The notes under the pieces are model-generated. The model saw nothing but the letters and a program-made list of their open reading frames with translations, was not told the DNA's origin and made no database searches. Below, one piece after another: positions 8,477 through 17,139 of a DNA stretch of 64,000 bases; the first letter of the stretch is position 1, and each line of letters opens with the position of its first letter. The stretch is from Paenibacillus sp. G2S3 (GTDB lineage Bacteria; Bacillota; Bacilli; Paenibacillales; Paenibacillaceae), in the NCBI RefSeq assembly GCF_030123105.1, contig NZ_CP126095.1, positions 4,898,001-4,962,000 on the forward strand, given 5' to 3'. The position numbers and the translations under genes were made by a program.

Positions 8477-9588
8477 TTACTGACCCCCTCAAGTTTCAAC
8501 AACGTATCTGCAACTTCCCGCCCGTTAACCAACAACACAATCCGATGTTCCCCGGGATAATGACGACGAGTGGTTAAATCCGCCCAGCGATGCGTCCGTT
8601 TGCCCGACAGAACTGTACCCCCAGGTACTGTTTTATCCGATAGTAAAAAAGATTTACGAGAGGTTCGACCTGAAGCCTTCACGAAATAGATTCCATATTC
8701 TATTCGAACACGGGCAGGAGTTCCTTCACAAACTTGAAGTTCGTATTGTAATTCAGAGCTTTCGCCAATCCGCAGGATAGAAGGATCAATCCCGATGGAG
8801 GCACTCGTTATTAGCGGTGTTGCTTCGTCTGCTTGCTCCGCATAACCGAATAAAGCCATAATCTCCGGATTAGCTTTACGGATTAATGAACGACAACCAT
8901 GCCGCACAATCCAGTCTGTAAGGGGATCTGTACCTATCCAGCGGCGAGCTGTCTCAAGTACCACCTCGGGGTGATCCTTCGCAATATCGTTCAGATTGTT
9001 AGCCACGCTTTTGCGCACATATAAGGAGGAATCCTTCTTCAGTTGCTCAAGTACAGGTAACACAGGGGCTGGATCTACCTTAAACATTGGGAGCGCCTGT
9101 CCCCATGGTAGACGAGGGCGACAACCCTCACTTGCTAATCGTCGCACATGCTCATCGGGGTGCTTCGACCATACTAGCATTTGCGCCATCATCCGCTCCG
9201 GTTCACGCAAGAGAAACGGTCTAACCGCAAACTCTGCTGATGATTTCGGTGTGAACCTTTCCAGCGCCTGCATAGACAACTCCCAATGCTCAGCCCCTTG
9301 ACCAAATACCTCAACAAAATCTGGAAAGATCAAGTATGGAAATCCCACACAATCCTCAGTAATGGCGAACAAAATCGCCAGCGCTTCCTCATAAGGAAGC
9401 TGTAAATGACTTCCCAATGTCTCCGTAATCCGCCGCATCCTCGCCTTCAGTTCAAGCGAATCCCAGGGCTCTGTCATAGCCGAAATTACAAATGCATCCG
9501 TGTCGAAAACACTATGTACAATGCGAATCTTTTCGCCGAAATTATGCAAAAATTGTTCATTATACATCGCTTTTAAAGGTTCAGCCAT
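8473..9588 (-). CDS. alkC: DNA alkylation repair protein, AlkC type
   Basis: HEAT-repeat DNA glycosylase that excises alkylated bases such as 3-methyladenine without base flipping. The first 240 residues are helical repeats, with LASEGCRPRLPWGQAL and SLYVRKSVANNLNDIAKDHP as recognisable AlkC/AlkD-family stretches. The last 100 residues are beta-rich (LQYELQVCEGTPARVRIEYG), fitting the Ig-like domain known in AlkC but not in AlkD. Length 371 also fits AlkC. It is coupled to the downstream DJ-1 gene through an ATGA overlap. No Ada-type regulator lies nearby. Confidence 0.82.
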   Translation of the reverse strand: MAEPLKAMYNEQFLHNFGEKIRIVHSVFDTDAFVISAMTEPWDSLELKARMRRITETLGSHLQLPYEEALAILFAITEDCVGFPYLIFPDFVEVFGQGAEHWELSMQALERFTPKSSAEFAVRPFLLREPERMMAQMLVWSKHPDEHVRRLASEGCRPRLPWGQALPMFKVDPAPVLPVLEQLKKDSSLYVRKSVANNLNDIAKDHPEVVLETARRWIGTDPLTDWIVRHGCRSLIRKANPEIMALFGYAEQADEATPLITSASIGIDPSILRIGESSELQYELQVCEGTPARVRIEYGIYFVKASGRTSRKSFLLSDKTVPGGTVLSGKRTHRWADLTTRRHYPGEHRIVLLVNGREVADTLLKLEGVSK

Positions 9589-9687
9589 TGTGTATCCCTC
9601 ATTTTCTTCTATAGATCATCAGAGTTAATCTGTTATGAAATCGTAGCACACCCAATTTGACAACAGTATGTCAACTTCAGCCACTCC

Positions 9688-10335
9688 CTAATCTAGAATA
9701 TCAACCTGCCTAGTCTCGAGATTAATAATGCGACTTCTCGTATCATTACGCGAAATATAAATAGGTTGTCCGGTAGAGTCGATCCAATATGAGATGGGAA
9801 TCGAGATTTCACAGTTTCGGTAAGATCCGTCAGCATGGCTTGTCCCAATAATCATCGTGTTATATTTCACGGCGATCCTAGTGGCTTCCTCGATCCATAA
9901 TGCAAGCTGGTTTTCGCTGAACATGCCCACCCCAATCGGATGCGCAATGAAATCTAACGACTCAGCCTGTCCTTCCAAACCAACATACCCCTGCAGCAGC
10001 TCAACGCACAGCAAATAACCAATACTGAGGCCATCCGCTTCCGCAACTGACGGGCGATACAGCTGTTCATCCATCGGCGATTTGGCTCGTTCCAAAATGA
10101 TGTCCCCAGAAGAATCAACCATTAGCGCTCTATCCTTGTTATTGCTGTTTCTATATCCTGTAATGATCAGCTTTTTATATGTTTTGGCGACTTCACATAA
10201 GGTCTTTACACTGGCTTCATCTGCTACATAACCTTCTGGATACAACACCGCGTCAAAAGAATCCTGTCTGCTCATTTCTTCGAGCAACTGCTCCAAATGG
10301 GGTTCGTGATTAGGTTGCGCTACGAGTAATCTCAT
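9688..10335 (-). CDS. Carbon-nitrogen hydrolase (nitrilase superfamily) homologue
   Basis: Probable amidase or nitrilase fold. The catalytic Glu is plausible in AVLYPEGYVAD (about residue 34), the Lys in LERAKSPMDEQ and the Cys in GYLLCVELLQGY, in the right order for a Glu-Lys-Cys triad. At 215 residues it is shorter than the usual 260-300, with compact loops between the motifs. GGAGGGG stands 5 nt before the ATG. It lies 16 bp after the 10352 gene in the same direction, so the two probably form an operon. Substrate unknown. Confidence 0.65.
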   Translation of the reverse strand: MRLLVAQPNHEPHLEQLLEEMSRQDSFDAVLYPEGYVADEASVKTLCEVAKTYKKLIITGYRNSNNKDRALMVDSSGDIILERAKSPMDEQLYRPSVAEADGLSIGYLLCVELLQGYVGLEGQAESLDFIAHPIGVGMFSENQLALWIEEATRIAVKYNTMIIGTSHADGSYRNCEISIPISYWIDSTGQPIYISRNDTRSRIINLETRQVDILD

Positions 10336-10351
10336 ATTTCCCCTCCAATGG

Positions 10352-10882
10352 TTAATTAATTAGCACCTTCACCTGTTCTAAGCTTTGCTCTGCACGACTA
10401 TTCAAAGCTCTCTTATCTTTTAGGCCAAGCTCCTTAAGCTCATGTCCAGGGTCAATGACCAGCGGCTGAGAGATTACATTTTCGAGAATTTGCACAGCAA
10501 CTTTACAGGCCTCAAATAACAGTTCTTTTGGAATCACTTGTTTATGAGAGCCAATAATTCCAACCAGTTTCTCTGCGTAGATCAATCTAACCAGACTATC
10601 CGCACTCATCATATTACGCGAGGCAAAAGAGGACACTTTCTCCACAATCCAGCTATCTTGATAAATTCTCGCTAAGGCATCTAATGCAGTAATTGCACCC
10701 CAATCTCGGATCGACAACTGCTCGGCGTGCTCCGAGGCCATTTCATTGAGCCATTCTATCTCTTGTTCTCTAGGAATTTCAAAACTCTTATACTCTTTAA
10801 GCAAACCTGCCTTGTGCATATTTAAAAAATGACCCAGAAATCGTGTGTATAACTCCTTGGCTCTTTGTAGCTGTTCTGTCAT
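10352..10882 (-). CDS. Hypothetical helical protein, 176 residues
   Basis: Not recognised. It looks all-helical and soluble (MTEQLQRAKELYTRFLGHFL, LSIRDWGAITALDALARIYQ), with a Ser-Ala-Asp-rich middle. AAAGGATGATC upstream of the ATG is an acceptable ribosome binding site. It precedes the nitrilase-like gene by 16 bp and is the first gene of that pair. Its own upstream region contains a terminator-like hairpin (10947-10986), which may attenuate it. Confidence 0.65.
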   Translation of the reverse strand: MTEQLQRAKELYTRFLGHFLNMHKAGLLKEYKSFEIPREQEIEWLNEMASEHAEQLSIRDWGAITALDALARIYQDSWIVEKVSSFASRNMMSADSLVRLIYAEKLVGIIGSHKQVIPKELLFEACKVAVQILENVISQPLVIDPGHELKELGLKDKRALNSRAEQSLEQVKVLIN

Positions 10883-10946
10883 TTGGCGATCATCCTTTCA
10901 CTACACAAATCATATCCGTCCGCAGGATTCTTTTCAAACCAGAAAG

Positions 10947-10986
10947 TAAAAAAAAGACAGACAGCGAAACAACTTCGCTACCTGCC
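10947..10986 (-). terminator. Terminator-like hairpin in front of the 10882 gene
   Basis: On the minus strand GGCAG..AGCGAA, GTTG, TTTCGCT..CTGTC is followed by eight T residues. It ends about 65 nt before the start of the gene at 10882, so it either ends an upstream minus-strand RNA or acts as a leader attenuator. Confidence 0.6.
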
Positions 10987-11097
10987 CTCGTATGATCTTC
11001 GGATTTTAATACAATTACAACCAAATTTCGCATATTTTTGAGCAAAATCAAGTAATTCCTCCTCAAAATCATCCGAAAATCGTGGTAAAATAGTTCC
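10978..11097 (-). pseudogene. Protein-like reading frame without a start codon
   Basis: A minus-strand frame from 11097 to TAG at 10978 encodes 39 residues including DDFEEELLDFAQKYAKFG and ends in IRRSYEGR, directly followed by the terminator hairpin. The composition is protein-like (acidic amphipathic helix, then a basic end). There is no ATG, GTG or TTG in frame after the preceding TAA. It may be the tail of a decayed gene or start at ATT behind AAGGAA. Weak evidence. Confidence 0.3.
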
Positions 11098-11148
11098 TTA
11101 GGATTATTTATATTCATACATGTTGAAGATATCACCGGAGGGAATACC

Positions 11149-11367
11149 ATGCCACATACACTTAATAAAAATATTGATTTTTTTATAGCTGCTTTATCCC
11201 AAACTTATATCACTGCCCTACAGCTTGACCCTGATGGAATGTATTCTGAGGTAGCCTCAGGAATCGTTGAACAGTTCTCTGATGAACAGGTACGCCTAAG
11301 AAGATATGATGGCTCCGTATCGCACTATGCTAGGGACAATACAAAATTCCAGCGCAATAAAGGATAG
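11149..11367 (+). CDS. Small hypothetical protein, 72 residues
   Basis: Not recognised. GGAGGG 6 nt before the ATG is a strong ribosome binding site and supports expression. The sequence is soluble, with a helical first half (FFIAALSQTYITALQLDPDG) and a basic C-terminus (RLRRYDGSVSHYARDN). It is divergent from the 10882 gene and stands alone on its strand. Confidence 0.6.
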   Translation: MPHTLNKNIDFFIAALSQTYITALQLDPDGMYSEVASGIVEQFSDEQVRLRRYDGSVSHYARDNTKFQRNKG

Positions 11368-11382
11368 GCTAAAATGCACAAC

Positions 11383-11432
11383 AAAAAGACGTGACTGGAG
11401 GAATCATCACAATGATCTATCCTCCAGTCACG
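11383..11432 (-). terminator. Intrinsic terminator of the dehydrogenase/epimerase operon
   Basis: A 13-bp perfect stem, CGTGACTGGAGGA with its complement, around a 17-nt loop (11390-11432). On the minus strand it is followed by TCTTTTT. It lies 23 bp after the stop of the 11455 gene. Confidence 0.85.
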
Positions 11433-11454
11433 CCTTTGCATCCTCTATATCCTA

Positions 11455-12468
11455 CTAGTTAAGTACAATCCATTCTCCTTCAGCATTCGCTGACTGTACT
11501 TCCGCCTCTATGATTTCCAAAGATTCTGCTGCACTCTCCGGCGTACAAATGACAATAGGCTTATCTTGAACAATCGCATCCAGGAAATAAACCAGCTCTC
11601 TGTAGTAACCCGCATCCGGGGATAGCTCCACCGTAAAGCCTGCTCCATCATTGGGATTCACCTTGACTTCACTACCATCAAATACAACATTTCCTCGCTC
11701 GAAATTCACCCGATAGCCCATGTAAAAACCGAAATCGCCCTCCAGTGTCCAGTCCACCTGAGCATTGATCACCTTGGCATCCTTATAAAAATAGTGTGTA
11801 GAAGCTATATCATATCCGCTTCCCGGCAGAACGTTCCGTCCCAAAGTCGATACTTTATCCGGTCTGCCGAACAGATAGTTAATCATATCCGTATCGTGAA
11901 TATGCATATCCACAATGCATCCACCGCTTAGCTTCTCATCCAGAAACCAATCTTTAGGAGCCCCTGATCCACGGTAGAAATACCCTTCCATCACTTTACC
12001 AAATTGCTCAGTTTCCACTACTTCTTTCAAATACTCATACCCCGGCCAAAAACGAAGACACTGTCCGATCATTAGCTTCTTTCCACTGCGTTCCGCGGTT
12101 TCTACCATTTTCTGCGCTTCTACTGAAGTTCTAGCCATCGGCTTCTCACAGAAGACATGATATCCTCGTTCCAGCAGCGAACAAGCCATTTCAGCATGCA
12201 GATAAGTAGGAACTGCAATATCGATCATATCCAGTTCCTCATTCGCTATCATTTTCTCCAGATCATCATAGAGACTGTAAGCTGTTAAATCATACACTTC
12301 TTGAGCGGTACTCATATTGCCGTCCGCTTTACCGTCCTTCAATTCCTCAATTCGCAAGTCACAGATGGCTTTAAGGGCGATGGGATGCCCCTCTTCCGTT
12401 AAGCGAACATAATTATCAAAATGCATCCGGCCCATAAAACCAAAGCCAATCAAACCTATTTTCAACAT
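11455..12468 (-). CDS. Gfo/Idh/MocA family sugar or inositol dehydrogenase
   Basis: NAD(P)-dependent oxidoreductase of 337 residues. The Rossmann start IGLIGFGFMGRMH and the family signature HVFCEKPMARTSVEA (Lys in EKP) are clear, as is GGCIVDMHIHDTDMINYLFG in the substrate domain. The substrate (myo-inositol, glucose or an amino sugar) cannot be told. GGAGGCTTCACT precedes the ATG. It is the second gene after a sugar epimerase and last before the terminator at 11383. Its last 23 codons match the relic at 12500-12592. Confidence 0.88.
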   Translation of the reverse strand: MLKIGLIGFGFMGRMHFDNYVRLTEEGHPIALKAICDLRIEELKDGKADGNMSTAQEVYDLTAYSLYDDLEKMIANEELDMIDIAVPTYLHAEMACSLLERGYHVFCEKPMARTSVEAQKMVETAERSGKKLMIGQCLRFWPGYEYLKEVVETEQFGKVMEGYFYRGSGAPKDWFLDEKLSGGCIVDMHIHDTDMINYLFGRPDKVSTLGRNVLPGSGYDIASTHYFYKDAKVINAQVDWTLEGDFGFYMGYRVNFERGNVVFDGSEVKVNPNDGAGFTVELSPDAGYYRELVYFLDAIVQDKPIVICTPESAAESLEIIEAEVQSANAEGEWIVLN

Positions 12469-12499
12469 AGTGAAGCCTCCCCAGCTAAATGATTAATAA

Positions 12500-12592
12500 T
12501 TAAACAAGCTCTATCCAAGCACCTTCCAGACCAGCGGATTGTATCTCAGCCTCAATGATTGCTATAGACTGAGCATCGCATTCCCCCTTACT
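12500..12592 (-). pseudogene. Relic C-terminus of a second Gfo/Idh/MocA dehydrogenase
   Basis: Directly after the stop of the epimerase gene, in the same frame, 30 codons end in AIIEAEIQSAGLEGAWIELV and a TAA. The intact dehydrogenase ends EIIEAEVQSANAEGEWIVLN; 14 of the last 23 residues agree. There is no upstream part and no start codon, so only the tail of a paralogous gene is left. It points to an ancestral tandem pair with one member deleted, possibly as the present epimerase junction formed. Confidence 0.72.
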
Positions 12593-13447
12593 TTAAGCTT
12601 TGAAAGTGGTACGTCCGAGAATGGCATCCATAGCTGCGGAAGTATTAAAAATAATCTGCTCCGTATAATGTTTGTATGACGGTATCATTTCACCGGTAAC
12701 ATAATTGTCGTATCCAATGTCTTCAAGCGCTTTCATGACTGCTGGATAATCCACATCCCCAGCGAGCAGATCAACAAATCCGTGAAGCCCACCAGCCGTC
12801 CGACGGTAATCCTTGAAATGCACCTTTTTAATTCTATGGCCTAGAATCCGTATCCACTGCTCTGGATAACCGGAATGCACGATATTCCCAACATCAAGAT
12901 AGGAACCTACATAACTGGAACCGACGGTATCAATAAAAGTACGTAATTCGAGCGGAGACAACAGGAATTTATTCCACACATTTTCAAGACCAATAGAAAC
13001 GCCTGCTTGCTCAGCATCCTTGGCTAAATGACTAATCGCTTCCAGCGCTCTATCATAAGCTTTTTCATAATCAACAACCTCACAGCCCTCGATGAAATCC
13101 ACACCAACAGCGCCAGGAATGACAAGAATCGTATCTACACCAAGCGCAGCTGCCAGCTCCAGTTGCTTTTTGCATACGTCGATTGCCTTAGTTCGATTAG
13201 CTTCAGATTCACTAGTCATTGCATAAGACCAATACAGACCTGTTGCCAGACCAGCGATCTCAAGACCTGTTTCATTAATAGAATCCCGAAGGATACGTGC
13301 CTCTTTCTCAGTGGTTTGCAGACCAAGTTCACCTGACTCATTTAATGACAGCTCGATCCCCTCAAATCCAGCCGCTTTGGCTAGGCGTACGCATTCTTTA
13401 ATTTCAGTTCCTTCGCGAAACGACCAGATGTTTATTCCCTTTTTCAT
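12593..13447 (-). CDS. Sugar phosphate isomerase/epimerase (xylose isomerase-like TIM barrel)
   Basis: A 284-residue AP-endonuclease-2/xylose isomerase-like barrel. Metal-binding positions are plausible in SIGLENVWNKF (Glu), GSYLDVGNIVHSG (Asp), KVHFKDYRR (His, Asp) and YVTGEMIPS (Glu). Such proteins epimerise or isomerise ketoses, or act in inositol catabolism. The frame is open to 13504, but AGGAGGAGGATTCAA before ATG 13447 fixes the start. It leads the operon with the dehydrogenase at 11455 and is divergent from the AraC gene at 13621, its likely regulator. Confidence 0.86.
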   Translation of the reverse strand: MKKGINIWSFREGTEIKECVRLAKAAGFEGIELSLNESGELGLQTTEKEARILRDSINETGLEIAGLATGLYWSYAMTSESEANRTKAIDVCKKQLELAAALGVDTILVIPGAVGVDFIEGCEVVDYEKAYDRALEAISHLAKDAEQAGVSIGLENVWNKFLLSPLELRTFIDTVGSSYVGSYLDVGNIVHSGYPEQWIRILGHRIKKVHFKDYRRTAGGLHGFVDLLAGDVDYPAVMKALEDIGYDNYVTGEMIPSYKHYTEQIIFNTSAAMDAILGRTTFKA

Positions 13448-13505
13448 TTGAATCCTCCTCCTATTTGTTCTTTTCCGTTTTCCACTTTCTAGACTTAGAT
13501 ACACT

Positions 13506-13534
13506 TTGTATCCCTTAATTATTTATATTATACT
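13506..13534 (+). promoter_or_regulatory. Probable sigma-A promoter of the AraC gene
   Basis: TTGTAT at 13506-13511, a 17-bp spacer, then TATACT at 13529-13534. It lies about 87 bp before the ATG at 13621 inside the divergent gap with the epimerase gene. Confidence 0.5.
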
Positions 13535-13620
13535 AGATTTAAAATTCGATTTATTTAGGCGAAGAAGAGACTTTTTGCATTATTCCGGTCTATTCTATTA
13601 AACATTCAGGAGGCAGTGAC

Positions 13621-14526
13621 ATGTCTGACAAAGATCCCTCTTACCCACTGAGAAAGCAGGTACCCTCTCGTGATTGGTCACCCGGAATTCACTATGCACA
13701 ATTGCAGACACTTCCCCCTTGTACCTTCCCAAGAAGAAGACTATATGACTTCGAGCTACTATATGTTCGCCAGGGCAAATTATTAACAAAGATGGATACG
13801 GAGGAATATATACTGAACGCTGGGCAGCTAATTTTCCTCTCATCTGGGGTATATCATCAGAATGCTATCCTGTCAGATTCAGATACTAAGCTTATTGGAA
13901 TCCATTTTGATTTCTTTGGGGAGTCAATCATTACACATGATGAAGATATGGTAGTTAATGAGGATGAAGTCATGCACGATAAATTTGCCTTTGAAGCCGT
14001 AACCGCTCCTTTCATGCCATTATCACAAGAACCGATCTACTCCCCGCCACCCGAATGTGTTCATGCCATGGAACAACTCGTTCATGAATTCACCATGCGG
14101 CCTGTCGGCTATGAGTGGGTCTGTCGAGGGCTACTACTTGGTATTCTGACTTCGTTGCTTCGAACGCAAAACTCCCGAGATGCAGCTAAATCTTCAGTTC
14201 ACACCGAGCGGATCAGGGCATTAATAGATGAGATAGAAGAGCGGTCAGCAGAGCGCTGGACCAATAAATCCATGGCCGCAGTCATGAATATGCATGAGGA
14301 CCATTTTGCCAAGCTCTTTCGTGAAGTAGCGGGTATGCCCCCTGGAGAATACCTCCGCTCGATCCGGCATAGGGAAGCGCGTAAGCTACTGCGAGAAACG
14401 GATTGGCCGATTGAGAGGGTGGGCGATCAGGTCGGCTATCCCGATATCCATTATTTCAGTAGAGTGTTCACGGCGAATGAGGGGATTTCTCCGCGGGCGT
14501 ATCGCAAGTTGTCTCGGATTCTCTAG
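13621..14526 (+). CDS. AraC-family transcriptional regulator
   Basis: A 301-residue regulator. Residues about 30-110 form a cupin-like sensing domain (DFELLYVRQGKLLTKMDTEE, IFLSSGVYHQNAIL). The C-terminal 100 residues hold two helix-turn-helix motifs (AAVMNMHEDHFAKLFREVAG and VGDQVGYPDIHYFSRVF). AGGAGG lies 7 nt before the ATG. It is divergent from the epimerase/dehydrogenase operon and probably activates it with an incoming sugar; that target is inferred from position. Confidence 0.9.
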   Translation: MSDKDPSYPLRKQVPSRDWSPGIHYAQLQTLPPCTFPRRRLYDFELLYVRQGKLLTKMDTEEYILNAGQLIFLSSGVYHQNAILSDSDTKLIGIHFDFFGESIITHDEDMVVNEDEVMHDKFAFEAVTAPFMPLSQEPIYSPPPECVHAMEQLVHEFTMRPVGYEWVCRGLLLGILTSLLRTQNSRDAAKSSVHTERIRALIDEIEERSAERWTNKSMAAVMNMHEDHFAKLFREVAGMPPGEYLRSIRHREARKLLRETDWPIERVGDQVGYPDIHYFSRVFTANEGISPRAYRKLSRIL

Positions 14527-14611
14527 ATACGGAAACCCCAGAACATCTCAATCCAAGTAAGAAGAACTCGCCAAAAACATTGCGGTTGATGGATTCATGC
14601 TTATGATTAAA

Positions 14612-14657
14612 AAGCAAAAGCCCCCTTCCCTGAAAAATGGAAGAAGGGGGCGGTTCT
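14612..14657. terminator. Intrinsic terminator between convergent genes
   Basis: GCCCCCTTC and GAAGGGGGC arms (14620-14628 and 14643-14651) around a 14-nt loop. The T-run is better on the minus strand (CTTTTGCTTTTTAATC), so it may serve the GH112 operon as well as the AraC gene. Confidence 0.7.
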
Positions 14658-14663
14658 AAAACT

Positions 14664-14851
14664 AATTAGGGAAAAACTCCCTGAAAATAATCAAAATTCG
14701 CTCTAAACGAACGAAATCAGGGAATTCCTCCCTAATAATAAGGGGGATTCCTTTAATTGCTATCGAATCAGCTAAACTTTAGGGAGGTTTTCCCTGATTA
14801 TTAGTCTAATGACCAAAAATCCCGGAATTTCAGGGAGAAATTCCCCAATTA
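14664..14851 (+). repeat. Four-palindrome intergenic element, copy 1
   Basis: Four AGGGA-N5/6-TCCCT palindromes with T/CAGGGA starting at 14667, 14718, 14780 and 14831, that is at 51, 62 and 51 bp spacing. Spacers are AT-rich. The reverse complement of 29546-29740 aligns with this stretch, including spacer words such as ATTATTAGTCT and ATGACCA. It fills the gap between convergent genes (14526 and 14960). A degenerate extra palindrome (AAGGGGGATTCCTTT) lies at about 14740-14755. Confidence 0.8.
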
Positions 14852-14959
14852 CTCTATCGAAGCGGTACAATTCAGGAAAGTTTGAGACAACAGCGGCCGG
14901 AAGTCCAAATATTCTCCGTAGTTACGACTGACTCCTTAAATGTATGTCTTAAAGTGAAG

Positions 14960-17113
14960 TTACATATTCATGTCCATCCACACACTTTCCATCCCGTTCA
15001 ATTCCAGCTCTATTCTCAAATCATTCTCCATCAGGATCGTCGTCTTTTGGGTCTCCGCTGTGTTATTTATAGCACAATATCGGCCAGTTTCAGGGTAAGC
15101 ATGACACTCCACATTCGGATTCAATGAGAACCAAGAATACAATTGTTCCTCTTGATGTGCAGCCCAATAGATCGCCCGGCTCAGTAATCTAGTATTCTGG
15201 ATACTATACGGCAGTCCTGCAATATAAACGCCTCGCCCCTGCCCAAATGAATTCACGGCAAGATTGCAGCTATTGTCGTGCACATCCAAGACTTGTGCTC
15301 CAATCTCCGCTTGATAAATCATGGTCATCCCTTCACCATAATCAATGTCGCCTTCCAGATCTTCCGTAATGAAATGCTCCTTTACTGGCGTTACCTTAGG
15401 CTTATTAACGCTTGCTGTAAAACCCATTTCCTTTTGAACACCTAAAATATCTGCTAGTTGAAAGAGAACCCCTTGATGCTCATAAGCCGTTGGATCACCA
15501 ATTCCAATAAAGCCGCCGCCTTGATGCACCCATTCACGAATGCTAGAAACCACTTTTGGATCGCCCCAATGATCTCCGCCACTCCAAGAAGTATGAACAT
15601 CACCCGCGTTAATAATCACACCGATAGTAGGATCAATCCCGTGTTGTCTAATATCATCAAAGCTTATAAATTCAATGTCGAAAGGCAATCCTGCGAGTGA
15701 CTCCAGTGCCCCTATGTAGGAATAACATCTTTGATTCCATAAAGAGTGAGCCACTTGGTGCGTCTGCCAGCTGCGAATGTAGCCCCAAGTATTAAGAATC
15801 GCCACTTTAAACGATGCCTTATACGGCAGAGTCCCTTCAGCATTTGCATGAATTCCTTTAAACTGAGTCGCAATCTCCGTCACATGATCAATAAAATTAG
15901 GGAATTGGTACGCCAGACTTAGATATCCACCATACCCCATTCTTCCAACCGATTTACGCATAAGTGCCCGGCGACATTTTATCCAGATCGGCATGGACTC
16001 TCCAACAGGATCTCCACCTTCAAAGAATACATCTGGGAAGAAGTACGGGTAGAACCGGGCTTCGGTATCCTTAATCGGAATATCCGCGATCATACGGGTC
16101 GTAACCCCATCTCCGGCAGCCCCGACCACTGCATCTAGCCCAATCTCGGAAAAATATTTACCATAAGGCTCTGTCCCTGCCCAGTGATCCCCAAAGAACA
16201 TAATGGCTTTCTTACCGAAATCATGCACCATATCCACACATTGTTTGGCATAGCCTGCAATGAATTTCTGATTAAATTCCATCCAGTCCAAATACCTTGG
16301 CGTCGGATTCATAAACGGTGTGTTATATCGTCCTTGATCCACAAAATCTTCCGCAGTCAGACGATATCCATAAGCTTGCTCAAACTGATCTAATGCTAAT
16401 GGACTTACGCAGCTTAGATAGCCAAACCAATTCACTTGCTTCTCCTTACCTTCCTTATTAAAAATCAAGTCGAAATTATAAAAGAAGGTAGTAAAACGAA
16501 CGATATCAGTCTTCGGATGCTTTGCTAGCCAATCTTTCAGCACCTTCAATACATGCTCTTGCGCCTCGGGATAACGAACATCCAGTGGTAAGCGATGCTC
16601 TTCCGTCCAGTTATTCGTGATGTGATTGTACATAGAGACCGGTTCCCAAATCTGATAGGCCAAGAAACTGACGGTATATTTGTGAAACTGTTCCGCCTGC
16701 TCAAGCGTGACGATCCCCTCTGCATAACTCCAATGTGCCAAAGGTACTATTTCTCCTGTGGTCCGGTTTACAACCTGCCAATACTTTTTAATATCCACAT
16801 CTGTGTTAGGAACAAATTGATCGGCAAAAAAATCTGCCATAATATCGATGGTCTTCACCTTCGATGTCACAATCAATGGAGCAGACATCAGATAAATCTG
16901 CTGTCTATACTGTGGATGCTGCTTTGCCCACTCGTTGTCCTCACGTACCAGACAAAGCGTTGAATAGATTTGCAGACCCATATCAAGAATGTCCTGCGAT
17001 AGACTCGTACCATCACTGTCACGTACAGCATCTACGCCCCATCTCTCTACAAGATCGGCTATGACCTCTTCCATTCCTGTTTCACCAGGTAGTGTAAATC
17101 TTCCTTTGTCCAC
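14960..17113 (-). CDS. GH112 beta-galactoside phosphorylase (galacto-N-biose/lacto-N-biose or galactosyl-rhamnose)
   Basis: Cytoplasmic phosphorolysis of a beta-galactoside disaccharide to galactose 1-phosphate plus the acceptor sugar. Family marks are DIVRFTTFFYNFD, MNPTPRYLDWMEFNQKFI and IMFFGDHWAGTEPYG; the Asp in the last (about residue 309) aligns with the catalytic acid Asp313 of the Bifidobacterium longum enzyme. The frame opens at ATG 17128, but that ATG lies in the GGAGGG ribosome binding site. GTG at 17113, 8 nt on, is the better start (717 residues). It follows a three-gene importer. Substrate choice among GNB, LNB and Gal-Rha cannot be made by eye. Confidence 0.9.
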   Translation of the reverse strand: MDKGRFTLPGETGMEEVIADLVERWGVDAVRDSDGTSLSQDILDMGLQIYSTLCLVREDNEWAKQHPQYRQQIYLMSAPLIVTSKVKTIDIMADFFADQFVPNTDVDIKKYWQVVNRTTGEIVPLAHWSYAEGIVTLEQAEQFHKYTVSFLAYQIWEPVSMYNHITNNWTEEHRLPLDVRYPEAQEHVLKVLKDWLAKHPKTDIVRFTTFFYNFDLIFNKEGKEKQVNWFGYLSCVSPLALDQFEQAYGYRLTAEDFVDQGRYNTPFMNPTPRYLDWMEFNQKFIAGYAKQCVDMVHDFGKKAIMFFGDHWAGTEPYGKYFSEIGLDAVVGAAGDGVTTRMIADIPIKDTEARFYPYFFPDVFFEGGDPVGESMPIWIKCRRALMRKSVGRMGYGGYLSLAYQFPNFIDHVTEIATQFKGIHANAEGTLPYKASFKVAILNTWGYIRSWQTHQVAHSLWNQRCYSYIGALESLAGLPFDIEFISFDDIRQHGIDPTIGVIINAGDVHTSWSGGDHWGDPKVVSSIREWVHQGGGFIGIGDPTAYEHQGVLFQLADILGVQKEMGFTASVNKPKVTPVKEHFITEDLEGDIDYGEGMTMIYQAEIGAQVLDVHDNSCNLAVNSFGQGRGVYIAGLPYSIQNTRLLSRAIYWAAHQEEQLYSWFSLNPNVECHAYPETGRYCAINNTAETQKTTILMENDLRIELELNGMESVWMDMNM

Positions 17114-17139
17114 ACAAATTCCCTCCATGACTTTGTAGT

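Noticed and set aside
10890..11150. 86-residue minus-strand frame
   Set aside because: It reads through a terminator hairpin (Phe-Phe-Phe from the T-run); the other frame is more protein-like.
14664..14851. CRISPR-like array
   Set aside because: Repeats are only about 16-24 bp, palindromic, of unequal spacing (51, 62, 51) and no cas genes are near; the copy at 29546 shares spacer words, which real spacers would not.
16595..16963. 122-residue plus-strand frame
   Set aside because: Antisense to the GH112 gene, with no family motif.
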